This document shows, piece after piece, positions 33,671-45,300 of a stretch of 64,000 nucleotides of DNA. The first letter of the stretch is position 1. Every line of letters begins with the position of its first letter. Location: NCBI GenBank assembly GCA_030063045.1, contig JAQSEB010000107.1, forward strand, positions 186,001 to 250,000, in the 5' to 3' direction. The translations under genes were made by a program, and so were the position numbers. This stretch comes from Pratylenchus scribneri (taxonomy: Eukaryota > Nematoda > Chromadorea > Rhabditida > Pratylenchidae). The notes under the pieces were generated by a model, which saw only the letters and a list, made by a program, of their open reading frames with translations, searched no databases and had not been told where the DNA came from.

Positions 33671-34817
33671 ATGCCGAAACAGAATTTGGACATGCTCGAC
33701 TATTTTGGCCCGCTGGCTGCCTGGATTGTGTTCTTCTCCGTCATATTCATCATTTCGGTCACTTGCATTCTGTGGTGCTGCGTCACGGAGAAGGATGACC
33801 AAACTGTGTTCGCCAAGGTTTGCTATATTCGGAGTGGGGAAAATGGGAACAAAATTTTAATCAATAAACCAAAATTCAATTAATTAAAAGACTCCAAAAT
33901 TAATTGATTTTTCGCTTTTTTGAATATTCAAAAAAGTAAGTATACAACATTTTATGCCAAAAATTGGTTTAAAATAATAGAAAAATCCATTGTGAAAAAT
34001 TATAAAAAAATCAAAATTTCAATTAAAAATTTTCATCTTTTTAAAAAATCCTGAAGATTTTTTGAGGTCGGGGGTTCGAAGCCGGTCAGGGTCAAATCAT
34101 TTTTCTGCTAGATTAATTGATCTTATTGGCTTAGGACCCACGCGTCTAAAATATTTCCTTTATGAAAATTTTTCATCATTAAAAAATCCTTAAGACCTAA
34201 AGATTTCTTGAGGTCGCGGGTTCGATTCTGGCCAAGGCCTTATAATTTTTTTGATAATTTAATTGATTTTATTGACTTTAGAAGCGTCTCAAAAATAACT
34301 TCCATTTATTATTTCTTTTATAAATCAAAATTTTAATGTCAAAAATGCAACAAAAAATCAATAAATCCTGAAGATTCCCTTTATCTTTGGGGTCAAGGGT
34401 TCGAACCCGGCTCGGATCAATTAATTTTTTTTGGTTTTTTAATTGATTTATTAGCTCAGAAGTGACTAAAATTACTTATTTTATTCTAAAAATTCAAAAA
34501 ATAATTCGAACCTGAAGTCCTGAAGATTCCTTGGGTTGGGTCATGGGTTCGAAACCGCTCAGAACTCAGATCAATTATTTTTTTTATTTAATATTTTGGC
34601 TTAAAATCCTTAAAAATTACTTTAAAAATTCAAATTTAAAAAAAATTATCTAATAATTTTACCCTAAAGACTCATTTTAAATTATTGAATTTTCCCGCAC
34701 ATTTTTCAGTGGGGCATGGGCCCGGGCCGTCATCGTCGCCGAACGGGCACAGGAGCTGGAAGTGGACGCGAATATATTGCTGCCAATGCCAATGTTGGCG
34801 AACAGAAGGCCGATTAG
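33671..34817 (+). CDS. Small single-pass membrane protein, 84 residues
   Basis: Two exons, 33671-33817 and 34710-34817, join in phase 0. After MPKQNLDMLDYFGPLA comes one strong membrane helix (WIVFFSVIFIISVTCILWCC), then a short acidic linker and a cytosolic-looking basic tail rich in Gly and Arg (GPGRHRRRTGTGAGSG), ending in NVGEQKAD. The Cys-Cys pair at the end of the helix could be lipidated. There is no signal peptide ahead of the helix, so a signal-anchor protein is likely. I do not recognise a family. An acceptor (CTATTTTCAG, ending 33631) lies 39 bases before the ATG. The intron carries four B-box-like repeats. Confidence 0.6.
34030..34580 (+). repeat. Four tandem 146-179 bp units each with a Pol III B-box-like motif
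   Basis: Inside the intron of the small membrane protein gene. B-box-like cores are GGTTCGAAGCC at 34073, GGTTCGATTCT at 34219, GGTTCGAACCC at 34398 and GGTTCGAAACC at 34546; consensus GGTTCGANNCC. Each is preceded by AATCCTGAAGATT or a similar motif and TTGAGGTC or GGGTCA, and followed by an AATTGATTTTATTGGCTTA-like part. No full cloverleaf is seen; they look like a tandemly copied tRNA-derived element. Confidence 0.7.
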
Positions 34818-35270
34818 GAATGAATGAATGCAAATTGGAAATGGAATGGACGTGAAGAAGAGCCCAAAAACATTTTTGACAAAATCCACCAACATTTTTT
34901 TTTGTTATTTTATTTTACACCCGCATTTCACATACATAATAATATAGACATTTGGCATCATTTTTCCCCTTCGATTTGACTTCGACTTTTTTTTTTTTTT
35001 GAATCTATCAATCAATAAATTAATTAAAACGCCCAAAATTCCACCCAATGCATTTTCTTTCGAGTCAAAATTTTTGATGTAATAAAATCGATTTTTCATG
35101 TACTTTTATTTTCGAATTTCGATTAATTACCTAATTGGAAAAGGGATTGAATTATTTAACGTTTTTGGGTACATCGGTTATTTGTCGTCTCGTCAGCAGA
35201 TTTTACCCCAATGGTTTCCTTAATGTAGGCATTGGGTTTGGTTAAAAATGGTTTGAAATAACTACCAAGA
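34818..35270. other. 3' flank of the small membrane protein gene
   Basis: AT-rich, with AATAAA near 35014 that could serve polyadenylation. No gene seen. Confidence 0.3.
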
Positions 35271-35292
35271 TGATATGGAGTTGAAAAATTTG

Positions 35293-35370
35293 GGTGGATA
35301 GTCGTTGTCGAACCGTCGTTTCGGGGGCCCCTTCCACTCTGGTGCCTAAACCGCTAGGCCATCGTCCACC
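35293..35370 (-). ncRNA. tRNA-like Pol III module in the 564-bp unit (unit 1)
   Basis: On the minus strand a 78-base stretch starts GGTGGAC and ends TCCACC, which pair as six base pairs of an acceptor-like stem. It carries an A box, TGGCCTAGCGG (35351-35361), and a B box, GGTTCGACAAC (35304-35314), with tRNA-like spacing, followed by a T5 run at about 35286. The D arm pairs, but the anticodon and T stems do not, so it is a tRNA-derived element rather than a working tRNA. Equivalent modules are at 35857-35934 and 36421-36498. Confidence 0.5.
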
Positions 35371-35856
35371 ACCGGGAGTGTTGTTATTCGTTTGTGCCAT
35401 GTTCCTTTCCTTTTCCCTTTGTCTATTTTTGGCACTTTTTGCTGTTGGCTTCCTTTTAGCCATAACACTCCTCCCTTCACGGCAAGTGTCGCCCTCGACA
35501 CTTTTTCTGTTGTCTATTGTCCATCCGTTTGCCGCCAAACCGAAAACAGCAAACTGAGTATTAATGGTCCATGCCTCTAGCCGCCCACTGCCGAAGCGGA
35601 AACAGTAGACTGGTATTACCAAAAGCAATGGCTTTTCGTTGTCTTGGCCTTTGTTATTTTCATCTCTTCTCCTCCACCTCTTCTTGTTGTTTTCTTTGGC
35701 CCTAGGCGGTGGACATTCAAGCAGCCAAAGACTACGTCAGAGTCTGCGAGAACGGCCAACACGCCCTCGCTGCTCCATTCAGCGGTGTAGGTTCTCTCCA
35801 GCCGTTGTTTGGCCAGAGCCGCCAAGGGTCGCCATGATATGGAGTTGAAAAATTTG

Positions 35857-35934
35857 GGTGGAGAGTCGTTGTCGAACCGTCGTTTCGGGGGCCCCTTCCA
35901 CTCTGGTGCCTAAACCGCTAGGCCATCGTCCACC
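35857..35934 (-). ncRNA. tRNA-like Pol III module (unit 2)
   Basis: Copy of the module described for unit 1, shifted by 564 bp, with the same A and B boxes and T5 run. Confidence 0.5.
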
Positions 35935-36420
35935 ACCGGGAGTGTTGTTATTCGTTTGTGCCATGTTCCTTTCCTTTTCCCTTTGTCTATTTTTGGCACT
36001 TTTTGCTGTTGGCTTCCTTTTAGCCATAACACTCCTCCCTTCACGGCAAGTGTCGCCCTCGACACTTTTTCTGTTGTCTATTGTCCATCCGTTTGCCGCC
36101 AAACCGAAAACAGCAAACTGAGTATTAATGGTCCATGCCTCTAGCCGCCCACTGCCGAAGCGGAAACAGTAGACTGGTATTACCAAAAGCAATGGCTTTT
36201 CGTTGTCTTGGCCTTTGTTATTTTCATCTCTTCTCCTCCACCTCTTCTTGTTGTTTTCTTTGGCCCTAGGCGGTGGACATTCAAGCAGCCAAAGACTACG
36301 TCAGAGTCTGCGAGAACGGCCAACACGCCCTCGCTGCTCCATTCAGCGGTGTAGGTTCTCTCCAGCCGTTGTTTGGCCAGAGCCGCCAAGGGTCGCCATG
36401 ATATGGAGTTGAAAAATTTG

Positions 36421-36498
36421 GGTGGAGAGTCGTTGTCGAACCGTCGTTTCGGGGGCCCCTTCCACTCTGGTGCCTAAACCGCTAGGCCATCGTCCACC
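36421..36498 (-). ncRNA. tRNA-like Pol III module (unit 3)
   Basis: Third copy of the module, in the truncated repeat unit; boxes and terminator are retained. Confidence 0.5.
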
Positions 36499-36596
36499 AC
36501 CGGGAGTGTTGTTATTCGTTTGTGCCATGTTCCTTTCCTTTTCCCTTTGTCTATTTTTGGCACTTTTTGCTGTTGGCTTCCTTTTAGCCATAACAC

Positions 36597-36915
36597 AAGA
36601 AATGAACCATTTTCGATAATTTTGGTATAAAATTAAAGAGGAGACTTTTGGCTATCAAATAATATTATTTTTATTTAAATTGGTTCAGAATTGATGGAGC
36701 TATGGCCAAAAAACCATTTGAACTGCCTTCTTCTTAGGATTGGCAAAATTGTTTATGGTTTTTGGGCATAACTTCGTCAATTTTGGACCAATTTAAATAA
36801 AATTTATTTCATTGGATAGCCAAAAGTCTGCTCTTTAATTTGATACTAAAATCATCAGGTTCAGTTGTTGATGAGTTATTTTAAACGGCGTCAAGTTGGT
36901 CCAACAAGTTTTGGA
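36597..36915. mobile_element. Fold-back MITE family C, copy 4 (left end missing)
   Basis: Starts abruptly at the junction with the 564-bp repeat (AAGAAATGAACCATTTTCG), then GAGGAGACTTTTGGCTATCA, and ends with CAGTTGTTGATGAGTTATTT, CGGCGTCAAGTTGGTC. It matches copies 1 and 3. The missing end may have been lost when the tandem repeat formed. Confidence 0.65.
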
Positions 36916-37395
36916 ATATCCGTCAATATTGTGGACAAAGCTCTTTGGAGAATGGTGAAGAGTTCTTTTAATATTTTTTCCAGTGCTAGCAAGTCTGCTG
37001 AATCCAAACCGGTTTAAAAGTCCATTTAGGACATTTTAGCCAAATAGGTTTCGGCTATTTATAGGGATCAAATCAATAAAAACAATAATTTTTTCGGATG
37101 TGACATGTTGGATTGAAAAACCCTCGAAACCGGTTTAAAAATATAAATTTTGTAGTATTAAACTAACAAACACTTCTTTATTGAAATGTTTTAGTTTTTC
37201 ACAAATTTTAATGTCAAATTTAAATGCAAATTTTCAATAATTTTTATTTTTATTCAACATATAAAATTAAATAATAATGAAAACAAAAATTGGGTCGATA
37301 AATATGTAAATGTATTTGAATTCTCAACTAATAAATTTATTCTGCCTCCGTTTCCGTTGGGATTGTATTGTGAATTGGTTTTTGTTTCCATAAAA

Positions 37396-38254
37396 TCAGC
37401 ATCGAATGCCCTGTGCCACGCACATGAAAACAGCGAATGAACCGCCCATTTGGGTCGCAATCTTGCCAACATTTCGGATTGCTTCACGGCCGCGCAGTCC
37501 AGCGCTGGAAGGAAAATTTTTTGATATTTAATTTTTGATTCAAAATTTAAATGATTTATAATTCTTGGTTCAGTGGTTTATACTAGACCCATCTTATACG
37601 TTATACCCAATTGATAGATCTAGTCAAAACGCATAATTTAATTATTTTTTTTGGTTTGGGTTTAACCAATTCTAACTTAGTGTTGAACCATTAAACCAAA
37701 ATTGGTTTAAACCGTTTAATACCCTTTAATTGTTGACCAAACCAAAATTGGTTTAAACCGTTTAATACCCTTTAATTGTTGACCAAACCAAAATTGGTTT
37801 AAACCGTTTAATACCCTTTAATTGTTGACCAAACCAAAATTGGTTTAAACCGTTTAATACCCTTTAATTGTTGACCAAACCAAAATTGGTTTAAACCGTT
37901 TAATACCCTTTATTGTTGACCAAACCATAACAAATTATATACCATTCAATGCGTTTTTGACCAGCTCTATTCAATTTTGAAAGATTGGGAATTTAGGACA
38001 AAGGACAAACCCTCCCCCTCCTTTAAACCATTATAATTATTTTGGCATTTATGTATTCTTTTCGGCAATTTTCAGTGTTTTTTTTTGTTAAATTTCCATT
38101 TAAAAATAAACCTGTATGTTGTGAATGAGCCAATAAGAATTCCGGCAGCGCCGCCAATCATGCATCCCATCAATAAGCCCATTTTCATTTTGTCCATACA
38201 GGATGGCCCTTTGCGCTGTTGTTGAATTTGTTGATAACCTTGTGGAACAACCAT
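37396..38254 (-). CDS. ROMO1: ROMO1, mitochondrial inner-membrane protein
   Basis: Reactive oxygen species modulator 1 (Mgr2 family), a small protein of the mitochondrial inner membrane linked to TIM23 import and to ROS. Two exons on the minus strand: 38254-38112 and 37504-37396; they join in phase 2 to give 83 residues (animal ROMO1 is 79). Conserved pieces are CMDKMKMGLLMGCMIGGAAG (first helix, Gly-rich), the turn AGLRGRE, and the second helix with TQMGGSFAVFMCVAQGIRC at the exact C terminus, as in other animals. The N terminus (QGYQQIQQQRKGPSC) is variable, as usual. An acceptor-like AATTTCAG lies about 40 bases upstream of the ATG. The intron contains a 46-bp-repeat element. It is divergent from SUCLA2. 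Confidence 0.93.
37562..38035 (+). mobile_element. 46-bp-repeat element, copy 5 (about 5 units)
   Basis: Lies in the ROMO1 intron, antisense to that gene by the family orientation. Left end GGTTCAGTGGTTTATACTAG and ATACCCAATTGATAGATC; right end CAATGCGTTTTTGACCAGC and TCTATTCAATTTTG, then GGACAAACC. Confidence 0.9.
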
Positions 38255-39347
38255 AGTTTCGGTCTTATCGGTTTTGTTTAAACTATTTGAATTATTGCTG
38301 AAATTTTTGAAGAAAAATTGAATTTTAGTTGATTCCGGAATTTTTGGAATTTTATTAAGCGAAAAAAGGTGGCCAAAAATGAGAGAATTATGGCATATTT
38401 AAAAAAAAATAAAATATCTACGAAAATGTTTTTGAATTGGATTAAATTCAGAGTGAAAAACGAATTCGAAAGCCCGGAAGTCGAAATTAAAAAACCGGAA
38501 GAAAAAAAAGTAAAAGGAAAAGGCAAATTAAAATCTAACAAGATCGTACTTAAAATAAAAAATTCATGCAAGATTTTTTCATTTTTTATGCTATTTTCTT
38601 TTTCTCTGTTTTCTTTTTCTTCAATGCAATGCCTTTGTGTTGTCCCCCGAGGCGTGAAAGGTAAAATTATTAAGCTCTTTCGATTGGAAAGAGGAGAAGG
38701 CGAGGCAAGGCTTGTTTTGTAGCTTGTATGTCAATAATCCAGCCGTCCCAAAACCGTTTTTTAACACGGGACACGACTAGATTATGCAAATTTATTTGCC
38801 GGATTATAGAGGTTTAATTTTTGATTCTTTGATTATTGATATTTATTGACAAACTTCTGAACGTTTGTTTTTCTATAATTTTGGAAAAGCTATAAAGCTA
38901 ATTATAATAGTTAATAACTTTATACCTCGCCCTCCTAATATAACACCCATAAATTGAGTGGATGAATTTTTTGCGCTTTATGTTTTTTATGTTTTGGCCA
39001 CATAAATTTATGGCTTCATCTATGGCACTCCATTTCCATAATTGAACATTTACTCCATTTTTAATCCCCCAATTAGCCAACAAACAAAAAAACGGCTCGG
39101 CTAATTAGGGAGTTGTGAACAAAGTCCTCTATCTCTATCACAAAATTAAAATCTTTTTTCGACATTGATTCCACACAAACATTTAAAAAAAAGTGACAAT
39201 TACCTACCAAGCCAACTATTTTCTCCATTCTTCAATTTATCTATTGGAAAATGTGCATTTTTTGTTCGATTTTTTCGCGCATTTCCCTCCTTTTTATATC
39301 AATTTTTCTAGATTTTAGAAAATTTCACTGTTTTATTACATCCAAAA
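38255..39347. promoter_or_regulatory. Divergent promoter region between ROMO1 and SUCLA2
   Basis: 1.1 kb between two oppositely oriented starts of mitochondrial genes. It includes a plus-strand 117-codon frame (38369-38722), Lys/Glu-rich then hydrophobic, which I cannot assign; it may be a small gene or chance. Acceptor-like sites face both starts (minus AATTTCAG near 38295; plus GATTTTAG near 39318). Confidence 0.35.
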
Positions 39348-42300
39348 ATGTTGCCGCAAAGAAAATTTCTGTTCGGTGCTGCCAAAGTTCGTTAAAAATG
39401 TACAAAAAATTTAAAAAAAAATTTTTTTAAGGCCTTCAAACAATCAGCGCGAACATTGATGCTGCAAGAACACAATGGGATGACACTTTTGCAAGAGAAT
39501 AGCATTCGGGTACCACCTTTCGGTGTGGCCAAAAGTGCTGAAGAAGCATTCAAGGCGGCTCAGAAAATAGGTTTGCGTTTAATTTGTAAACTGAAAATAT
39601 TTAATTAGGCGGATAAAAACCACGAAAATTCCCGGAAATTTTTAACCGATTCAGTGGTTTATCCTAAACCAAAAACCATATAGCTTATACTCAATGGATA
39701 GATCTCGTCAATGCACATCATTTGATGCGTTTTGGCTTAGGGTTTAACCAAATTCTAACTTAGTTTTGAACCATTAACCCCTCGGTCACAGTGAGGCGGA
39801 AGGACGCCGAGGAGAACGGAAAACGTTTTGGCCTTCCGCCGAGTTGTGGTCACATTCAGCGGAATTTTTCATTCCGTCGCCGACAAAAAATTTCCGCCCA
39901 TTTTGTGGTCACATGACCAGTTTCCTCCTAAATCATTGTGACCACAAAATAGGACGGAATTTTTTGTCGGCGACGGAATCAAAAATTCCGCTGAATGTGA
40001 CCACTCAGATTTTTAGGAAAACGCCGAGCGGAAATCGAATGCAATTCCGTCGTCGCAAAACGCCGAAGTGGTCACAATAAAATTTGAGAGTTTTTCCGCT
40101 CTTTCAATTAAAAATTAAATTTATTTTTGAAAATTATTTTAAAATTTCAAAAATTTAATAAGAATCTAAAATCAGGTATACCTTATTCAGAAAAATTTCC
40201 TCTTTTTAATGATATAAAAATCAAATGAAAATATAAAAAATTTATATGATTTATATTTTGCATCTTCATAAATAATGTTTTTCCTCATCCAAATAAATAA
40301 ATTCTTATATCATTGAAAAGAGCAGAGTTTTTTACATAGGATGGAATTGATTTGGAAAGCTTATAAAATTTTTTAATATTTTTTATTTATTTTTAAAAAT
40401 GTCTAGTCGAGGGTTTTTGGGCAAAATACAAGGAATTCCGCTCGGCGGAGGACGGAAAAATTCAAATTATTTGAATTGCCGGCGTTTTCGGTTCGACGGA
40501 AAAAAAGGCCAAAATCGCTCCACTGTGACCAGCATCAGCGGAAAACCCGATCGGCGGAAAAACGTCGGGCGTTTTTCCGCTGTCTCATTCCGCTAGAATG
40601 GTCACAATAAAAAAACGCTCGGCGGAGAGCTTTTTTCCGTTCGACCGAAAACGCTCGGCGTTTCTGCTGGGGTGGTCAATAGCGAAAACGCGGCGGAATG
40701 CGTTTTTCCGCTCGACCGAAAAAAGTTCGGCGTTTTCCGCTGTTAATGTGACATAGGTATTCCGTCGCGGTGAGCGGAAAACGCCTCACTGTGACCGAGG
40801 GGTAAACCAAAATTGGAAACCGTTTAATACCCTTTATGACCAAACAATGACAAATTACCATTCAATGCATCTTGACCAGCTCAATCCAATATTGAATTTA
40901 GCTTTAACTTATACTAAATGAAATTAATTGCAATTAATTATATTTTAGAAGGCAAAGACTACGTGGTCAAAGCCCAAGTGTTGGCCGGCGGTCGAGGTAA
41001 AGGCAAATTCGATTCCGGCCTTGAAGGCGGCGTTCAACTTGTATTTTCGTACGTAAAACCAATTTAAATTTTGGTAAAAATATAATTTTAGACCGGAAGA
41101 AGCCCGAGAAAAAGCCCGTCAAATGATTGGCCACCGGCTGATCACAAAACAGACTGGGGCCGAAGGTCGACCATGCCAAGCCGTTTTAGTGTCAAAACGG
41201 CTGTTCACTCGCCGGGAATACTATTTTAGCATCACATTGGACCGGACGACCAGTGTATATATTTTTTAATAATTTGTTAAAAAATTTTTTAAATTATTTC
41301 CAAGCCTTATAAAGTTAAGGTCTTTGGGTCATTCTTTTGGCCATAATTCAGCAAGGCAATTACCCTATTTGGGAAGGCGATATACCATTGGAAAGCCAAA
41401 AGTGCTCTCTACAATTTGGCTTTTTTATTTTTTATTAAATTAATTATTTAAAAAAGTTAAATGTCTTTGAATATAATGAACCCTAATTTTTGGAGGAAAA
41501 GCCGCTTATTTTACAAAATGTTTTAAATTTTCAAAAAATTAGCTAAGCCACTTTTTAGAGGACATTTAGGGCTTTCAAATTGCATATCGCCTTCCTGAAT
41601 TGGTTGTATTCTTGTTGAGATATGGCCAAAAGAGTGGCCAAGTATGGGATCGGCGGTAGAATTTTCTAATTTCGCAAAGCCATATCCCTCACCCATCACC
41701 CTTTTAGTCAGCCTCACCTAATCTATAAGTCTAAAAACATTCTAATAAAATTATAAAATAAATCAAAACCATTTGGCTTTTAATAAAAATAGCATTTTTA
41801 TACAACAAAAATTTATTAGACGTTGAACGGAATCGAACCCATGGCCCCCTCCCCACCCCATCACCTTCTCTCAATACCTCTAGACTAAATTTCCGATTTT
41901 TTTCTAAATTTTGATGTTCAATTTTTTCCCATTTTTTCCAATTTTACTAAAATTTAGCTTTGTTAAAAAATAAACTTTTTTCCCATTCACATGGTCCAAA
42001 TAGTTAATTAATTTCAAATTTTATTCCAATTCTTATTTGAAATTTTTCCAAATTTTTTTAGGGCCCAATCCTCATCGGTTCCTCCAAGGGCGGTGTCAAC
42101 ATTGAGGAAGTTGCGGCCACCGACCCGGACGCAATCATCACCGTCCCCGTGGACATTAACAAAGGCGTGTCGCCGGCGGTGGCCTCGGAAATGGCCCGAA
42201 AAATGGGTTTCCACGATCAATGTCAGGCGCAGGCGGCCGAAATCATCAAAAAACTCTACGATTTGTTCATCAAAAGTGACGGCGGCCTGCTGGAGATTAA

Positions 42301-45300
42301 CCCAATGGCCGAGGATGTGGAAGGGAATGGTCGGTTTATGGGGTTTTATGAATATTTTTGGATGGAAATATGGCCTAAATTGATAGTTTGATAGGAATAT
42401 AAATTAGGAACCCCTGACCTCTCAAAAAATGAATTAGCTACAAAGTCCCTACGCCTTACGCCCCAAAAATTCTACCACTGTCTTTCCACTCTGATGAGCC
42501 TCCTCCCATGCCAAAAATTTTGAAAATCTCACCCCTAGGGATACTCTTGAATAATGAATACTAATCATGAGTCTGAAATCCTTTTTAATCGCCATAAATC
42601 AAGCCATTTTGATAAGAGAATTCCAACTTTTATTATGAAAATTTCAGAGGGAAGGAATAAAAACAAAGACCAATTTGATAGGGGTCTCGGTCTCATAATG
42701 GAAAAGCGCACCTTCCTACCTTCGATATCTCTAATCCAAAACCCTTACATCCATCCAAAATCCATACCTCCATAATCCCTGATATTAAAGCCTCTTCTAT
42801 TTCTATATCCAAAATCTCTATACACAAAATCCGTAACCGCATAAAATATTAACGGAGAAAAATTTTAGGTCTGATTAAGAGACTTTAGCTCTCGAAGCAT
42901 GAATCGTTTGAAGCGAGTAGCTAAATTTAAAGCCAAGTATACGGCTTTAGATTTAAAAATTTTTGTAAAAGATTAATCGGTTTTGGAGTAGAGTTTTTGC
43001 ATATAGGGATTTTGGGATGAACCCAAAACCGAATAGTACTCAAATGAATACCCAAATGAATATTCGCTGTTCGCCCTCTCCTCGTTGTCACAAGAATAAA
43101 GGGGACACTGCGCAGTGCGCACTGCTTTTAGGACCTTAGGAATGGGAAATAAATGGGCCAGCCAACCAAAGATATTGGCAAAAACCAAAAACCTCCAACA
43201 GCGGGGAAGGATGGAAGAAGGAAGGATGTGGAAAAAGGACGCTCATTTTTTCATTGTAGATTGGCCATTTAAATAAAGGGCAATTCTGCTGAAAAATCAA
43301 TTGAGCAAGGAGGAGAAATTCATTGGGACCTCGGACCGGCTGGGCGAATGGATGAGCGGCGAAGGAGGATATTCGCCTCCGGTGAACCTCGTCCTAAATC
43401 CTTCCTTTTCCATAAAATGACCTTCAAATCATTTTTACATTCGACTACCTATTTACATCAACTAAGCTATAAGGAAAAGTGAAAACATTTTTTGCCAATT
43501 TTTTTGCCGACAGAAAAGCTTGATACTTTTTGATGCTTGATCCCTACAACTTCCTTATACTATTCAATAGAGCTCGTCAAGACACATCGATAGGCCTATC
43601 ACCTATATAGATTGTCGGGGCTTAAATCAATTATAAACCAATATACGGTATAAACGGTTTAATAATTGAACTAGGTACTAGATTCAGATATTAGAAAGTT
43701 ATCCTAAAAACTGATCTTTTTTCAAAATGGTTAAAATCATCGATAGGGAAATTAAGCAAAGAAAATAACTAGATTTTAAATTTTTATTGCTGACAAAAAA
43801 ATGATAATTTCCATTGAAAAATATTTAAAAAATTGTTATTCAAAATTCTTATTTTTTCAGTCTATTGTATGGATTGCAAGTTGGTGATTGATGCAAATGC
43901 GGATTTTCGTCAAAAAGCACTGTTCGCGTTGAAGGATTCCAGCCAAGAGGATGTACTCGAAGTTCGGGCACAGAAGGCCAATTTGAACTACATTCGGCTG
44001 GATGGCAGCATTGGATGCATGGGTGGGTGTTTTTTGGGGCAAAAAATTTAAATATGAAAATATTTTCGATTTTTTGGACATAGGAAAGGAGAATTCTTTT
44101 TTTTTAATTTAATTAAATAAAAAATTATAATAAAATCTTTTTAAGGCCATTTTTCTATGCTTTTTCATTCAAAAAATCCACAATAAATGCAAAATAGAAT
44201 ATTGAAAATGCCGGAAAGATTTTAGCAGTTCAGAAATATCTATCCTAGACTCTAAAATCTTATATATTATATTCAATCGATAAATTTCGTCAAAAACGCA
44301 TCATTTGATTATATTTTGGTTTGGGTTTTACCAATTCTAACTAACTTAGTTTTGAACCATTAAACCAAAATTGGTTTAAACCGTTTAATACCCTTTAATT
44401 GTTGACCAAACCAAAATTGGTTTAGACCGTTTAATACCCTTTAATTGTTGACCAAACCAAAATTGGTTTAAACCGTTTAATATCCTTTAATTGTTCACCA
44501 AACCATGTCAAATTATATACCATTCAGTGCTTTTTGACTCTATCCAATTTTGGGTATAGGGTTTCTGAGTTGGACAAACATCCCTTAAACCATTATTATT
44601 ATTTAGGCAATTTCAATGTTTTTCTCTAAATTAATTCTTTTCAATTAATTTCCTCCTTTAAAAATTTAGTGAACGGAGCCGGTTTGGCAATGGCCACAAT
44701 GGACATTATCAAACTCCACGGCGGTGAGCCGGCAAATTTCCTCGATGTGGGCGGCGGTGCCACCGTCGATCAAGTCTACGAAGCATTCAAAATCATCACC
44801 GCCGATGAGGGCAAAGTCAACGCCATTTTGGTCAACATTTTCGGTGGCATAATGCGCTGCGATGTGATCGCCCAAGGAATCATAAAGGCGGCGGTATGCG
44901 TATTTTTTTTATGATAAATTTTTAAATTTTTTGAAAATTTTAATTTTTAACCTGACGTGTACCCTTCACTTCCATAAAATTTGGGTCTCGGGGTTCGAAT
45001 GAAAAATTTTTCGGGTTGGATAGGCTCACTTTTGTGTATTTTTACTTATCCTAAAGTACATTTCTAACAGAAATACAATATTAGTAAACTAACAGAAAAT
45101 TATTTTTTTTATATGTTCGCATCACAAAAATCATTTCTACCATTTTAAATTTCATTCCAATTTTATTTTGGGATTTTCATTTTTTTAGAAATTAAATAAA
45201 TTTAAATTAATTGTTAAAATTACAGGAATTTTATAGAGTTAAATTTTTAATTTTATTTTAAATATTTGAAAACCCATAGAAATTATTAATTTAAAACCAT

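Larger units (their letters stand above)
35271..36596. repeat. 564-bp tandem repeat, 2.35 copies
   Basis: Units begin at 35271, 35835 and 36399, exactly 564 bp apart; the third stops at 36596, where a family C MITE begins. The copies differ by only a few bases (for example GGATAG in unit 1, GGAGAG in units 2 and 3), so the duplication is recent or homogenised. The block is markedly richer in GC than its surroundings. Both strands show repeated short ORFs, but none has a domain, and a tRNA-like module lies in each unit. Confidence 0.95.

Noticed and set aside
35293..35370. Functional tRNA gene
   Set aside because: A and B boxes and the acceptor stem are present, but the anticodon and T stems do not pair and no valid anticodon loop can be read.
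35242..36619. Set of 60-137 codon ORFs on both strands
   Set aside because: They are copied with the 564-bp tandem repeat, lack domains and overlap each other; the tRNA-like module explains the sequence better.
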